Assembly (NCBI GenBank): GCA_947625425.1
Contig: CANQOH010000003.1
Span: forward strand, 7,261-71,260
Length of the DNA: 64,000 nt
Source of the DNA: an uncultured Bacilli bacterium
GTDB lineage: Bacteria > Bacillota_I > Bacilli_A > RF39 > UBA660
Direction: 5' to 3'
Positions 61,981 through 64,000 of the stretch are shown here, one piece after another (position 1 is the first letter of the stretch; every line of letters begins with the position of its first letter). The notes under the pieces are model-generated. The model saw only the letters and a list, made by a program, of their open reading frames with translations, had not been told where the DNA came from and ran no database searches. The position numbers and the translations under genes were made by a program.

Positions 61981-62937
61981 ATGAGACAGATAGATACGAA
62001 TAAGTTATCAAAAGAAATGAATGATGCTTTAATTCATCGTGCTTGTGTAATGCGTAGTGGGCAATACTTGGCAAGATATCTTATACATCGAAATAGAAGT
62101 GTTGATGCTATTCGACTTATTGGTCGTTGCTCAGTACATGATATTTCTAAAATTCAGAATACGGAAGAATTTATGTCTTTAGCTAGTATTGTTGATGATA
62201 TAGATACTATGCAAAATATTAATCATGTTTTAAGTGCAGAACAAACAGAAGCAATAAGATTACATTGGAGTAGAAATTCTCATCATCCAGAATATTATGA
62301 TAATTCTAATGATATGTCAGATTTAGATTTACTAGAAATGGCTTGTGATTGTCATTCAAGAAGTAAACAATTTGGAACAGATTTATTAGATTATATAAAT
62401 GTTCAACAAGAATTAAGATTTCATTTCGATAAAGAACATTTAAGTAAGTTAAAAGCTTATTGTAGAGCATTAGTTGAACTTACTAAAGATGATGATTATG
62501 CAGATATTTTATCTGGTGATACAATTGGTTTTGATTTAAAAGATTCTACAATGAAGAAGTTAGAACAATTTGATGAAGAAGGTTATATAGATTATTTAAA
62601 AACAGAACATCTTTATTTAAAGAAGGAAGATACACCAGATTTTGCTTCTATAGGTTATACGATTTATTTAAAGGATGATAATGTTGAAATAGGTTATATA
62701 TCTTTAAAATTTAATGGCTTTATGGAATATAAGATATATAAGAATTATCAAGATAAAGGTTATGAAATAGAGGCTTTAGCGAAGTTTATGGAAATAGCTT
62801 CCGTAGCAGAATTATTTGTGGTAGTTAAAAAAGATGTTGAAGAAGCAAGAAAAGTAGTTGAAGAGTTAGGTTTCCAACCGATTCAAGTATCAGAAAATAC
62901 AATTACATTTAGATTAAAAAGAAAAGGTAATAATTAG
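61981..62937 (+). CDS. DUF5662-like protein with C-terminal GNAT-like domain
   Basis: A 318-residue protein. Residues about 15-150 resemble DUF5662 proteins (RCSVHDISKIQNTEEF, LHWSRNSHHPEYYDN and MACDCHSRSKQFG), with His and Asp residues like those of HD hydrolases. Residues about 215-315 have the strand-helix order of GNAT acetyltransferases (VEIGYISLKFNGFMEYKIY, YQDKGYEIEALAKFME, LGFQPI). A fusion of the two is inferred. TAGGAGG stands 6 bases before ATG 61981; TATAAT is at 61950. Confidence 0.7.
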   Translation: MRQIDTNKLSKEMNDALIHRACVMRSGQYLARYLIHRNRSVDAIRLIGRCSVHDISKIQNTEEFMSLASIVDDIDTMQNINHVLSAEQTEAIRLHWSRNSHHPEYYDNSNDMSDLDLLEMACDCHSRSKQFGTDLLDYINVQQELRFHFDKEHLSKLKAYCRALVELTKDDDYADILSGDTIGFDLKDSTMKKLEQFDEEGYIDYLKTEHLYLKKEDTPDFASIGYTIYLKDDNVEIGYISLKFNGFMEYKIYKNYQDKGYEIEALAKFMEIASVAELFVVVKKDVEEARKVVEELGFQPIQVSENTITFRLKRKGNN

Positions 62938-62949
62938 TTATTACCTTTT
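62922..62949. terminator. bidirectional terminator
   Basis: Perfect 12-bp stem AAAAGGTAATAA / TTATTACCTTTT with TTAG loop. It encodes the GNN C-termini of both convergent genes. Confidence 0.85.
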
Positions 62950-63863
62950 AATTTGGCACCTTGATAGGTATCTCTTCTTTTCATTTCTTTATCAATATCA
63001 TTTAAGACACAGAATTTTTTTAATAACCAAGTAGGTTCGATTAAGTCTTCTTTTTTAGGATCACCAGTTATACGATGAATAACGATTTGAGGATCTAGTA
63101 GTTCTAACTGGCTAATAACAATATCAATATATTCTTCTTTAGTTAAGATATGGAAGGGATGTTCTTGATAATAAGTAGCTAAAGGAGTATTTTTGATGAT
63201 ATGTAACATATGAATTTTAATACCATCGATATGTAAATCATTTAAGTAACGGACGGTAGCTAACATATCTCCTTTAGTTTCGTTAGGTAGACCATTGATA
63301 ATATGAACAACTACTTTAATATGTCTTTTTTGTAATTCTTTGACACAATCTGTAAAGTTATTTAAATCGTGACCACGATTAATAAATTTTAAGGTTTCTG
63401 ATTTAATAGATTGAAGACCTAGTTCAATAGTTAAATCAGTTTTTTGATTAAGTTCACTTAAGTAGTCATAGCACTCGTTAGTGATGGCATCACTACGAGT
63501 AGCAATATTTAAACCAACAACATTAGGTAGATTAAGAATTGATTCATATTTTTCTTTTAAGATATTTAAAGGGGCATAGGTATTAGTATTGGCTTGGAAG
63601 TAACCAATATAATAACTATTAGGCCATTTATGTTCCATTATTTCTTTGACTTCATTAAATTGAGTTACTAAGTCTTTTTCTTTATCACCAGCAAAGTCAC
63701 CAGAACCAAGTGGGGAACAAAAGATACAACCTGGTCCATTTATTTTATTAGGGCAAGAAAAACCACCATTTAAAGAGACTTTAAAAGTCTTCTTACCATA
63801 TTTATTTTTATAATAGTAATTTAAAGTATGATATCTTTTATTGTCTAAAGAATATTTAAACAT
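62934..63863 (-). CDS. TIGR01212-family radical SAM protein (YtqA-like)
   Basis: A 309-residue radical SAM protein of the YtqA/TIGR01212 group: KTFKVSLNGGFSCPN, GCIFCSPLGSGDFAG (cluster cysteines), YFQANTNTYAP, TRSDAI, ELGLQSI, and HIINGLPNET. Its function is not settled; relatives act in tRNA modification. GGTGA stands 5 bases before ATG 63863, so upstream starts at 63875 are not used. It is a different subfamily from the SPASM enzyme at 13621. Confidence 0.9.
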   Translation of the reverse strand: MFKYSLDNKRYHTLNYYYKNKYGKKTFKVSLNGGFSCPNKINGPGCIFCSPLGSGDFAGDKEKDLVTQFNEVKEIMEHKWPNSYYIGYFQANTNTYAPLNILKEKYESILNLPNVVGLNIATRSDAITNECYDYLSELNQKTDLTIELGLQSIKSETLKFINRGHDLNNFTDCVKELQKRHIKVVVHIINGLPNETKGDMLATVRYLNDLHIDGIKIHMLHIIKNTPLATYYQEHPFHILTKEEYIDIVISQLELLDPQIVIHRITGDPKKEDLIEPTWLLKKFCVLNDIDKEMKRRDTYQGAKLKGNN

Positions 63864-63941
63864 AAAAATCACCAATAAGTATTATAACATAATGTATTAA
63901 ATTCTTGATGTAATCAGTAATTATTTTTGACATTCTAAGAT

Positions 63942-63970
63942 TTGTCAATAGTAATATTTTATGATATTAT
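63942..63970 (+). promoter_or_regulatory. promoter reading out of the right edge, with dyad over the -35
   Basis: TTGTCA (63942-63947), 17-bp spacer, TATTAT (63965-63970). The -35 is the right half of a dyad TTGACA-N9-TTGTCAA-like repeat (63927-63948; arms TTGACA and TGTCAA). A gene or structured leader should begin beyond 63980; the last 30 bases hold no recognisable gene. Confidence 0.6.
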
Positions 63971-64000
63971 ATGCACAACAAAAAGACACGAGATTTCTAA

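Noticed and set aside
1..64000. TGA read as Trp (Mollicutes code)
   Set aside because: TGA ends genes at 887-889, 15361-15363 and 54296-54298, and conserved Trp positions use TGG.

Overview
The window is strongly AT-rich, densely packed bacterial DNA using the standard bacterial code: TGA is a working stop (for example 887-889, 15361-15363, 54296-54298) and Trp is TGG. Strong GGAGG-type ribosome sites, spore-coat CotJ proteins, a class B sortase, an AddA helicase-nuclease, phosphoketolase and an nusA-ylxR-infB-rbfA operon point to an anaerobic, spore-forming, fermentative Firmicute. An uncultured, low-GC gut Bacilli lineage (RF39/Erysipelotrichia-like) is my guess from style, not proof. No rRNA, tRNA, CRISPR array or complete insertion sequence was seen. 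No gene-free stretch exceeds 300 bases.

Layout. 1-4600: end of addA, then unknown and membrane/lipoprotein genes. 4.7-12 kb: thioesterase, a LysR regulator divergent from a PHP phosphoesterase, three lineage-specific unknown genes, a divergent HTH/vWA pair and a sirtuin. 12-17.5 kb: a five-gene block with a membrane LRR protein, a radical SAM/SPASM enzyme, a small protein ending in 17 Asn, a zinc-ribbon membrane protein and another membrane protein; this looks like an undescribed peptide-modification system. 17.5-20 kb: phosphoketolase. 20-25.6 kb: surface-protein locus with two promoters whose -35/-10 spacers contain tracts of 9 and 11 G. They drive a FIVAR-type surface protein and a pair of TQXA/thioester-like adhesins, with a UvrD-type helicase between. 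25.6-38 kb: SDR, a PLP enzyme (methionine gamma-lyase family), MazG-like protein, a 1011-aa unknown, membrane proteins with Ig-like parts, a collagen-like protein and a CAP-domain protein. 38-52 kb: glycosyltransferase with repeats, a 1390-aa unknown, sortase B with an extra cytoplasmic domain, two more surface proteins each followed by a PD-(D/E)XK (Rpn-type) gene, and a RelE-like-domain gene pair. 51.8-52.8 kb: cotJ with an apparent CotJA-CotJB fusion. 53-56.6 kb: trmL, a UPF0316 membrane protein, a YafQ/DinJ toxin-antitoxin module between 31-bp direct repeats, and a beta-lactamase-fold hydrolase. 56.7-61 kb: a rimP(short)-nusA-ylxR-infB-rbfA operon. 61-64 kb: Na+/Ca2+ exchanger, a DUF5662-like protein and a TIGR01212 radical SAM protein.

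How parts work together. The sortase at 43.5-45 kb probably anchors some of the five surface proteins, whose sorting signals fall into NPNT/APNT and (I/T)PxTG types. Slipped-strand change of the poly-G spacers would switch three of these proteins on and off; both promoters would reach the ideal 17-bp spacer at exactly 7 G. The recurring vegetative promoter is an extended -10, TGTTATAAT or TGTTACAAT. Start codons were moved inward where a Shine-Dalgarno sequence decided the choice. The most interesting items are the poly-G promoter pair, the radical SAM/poly-Asn operon, the thioester adhesin with its Cys-less twin, and the repeat-flanked toxin-antitoxin cassette.
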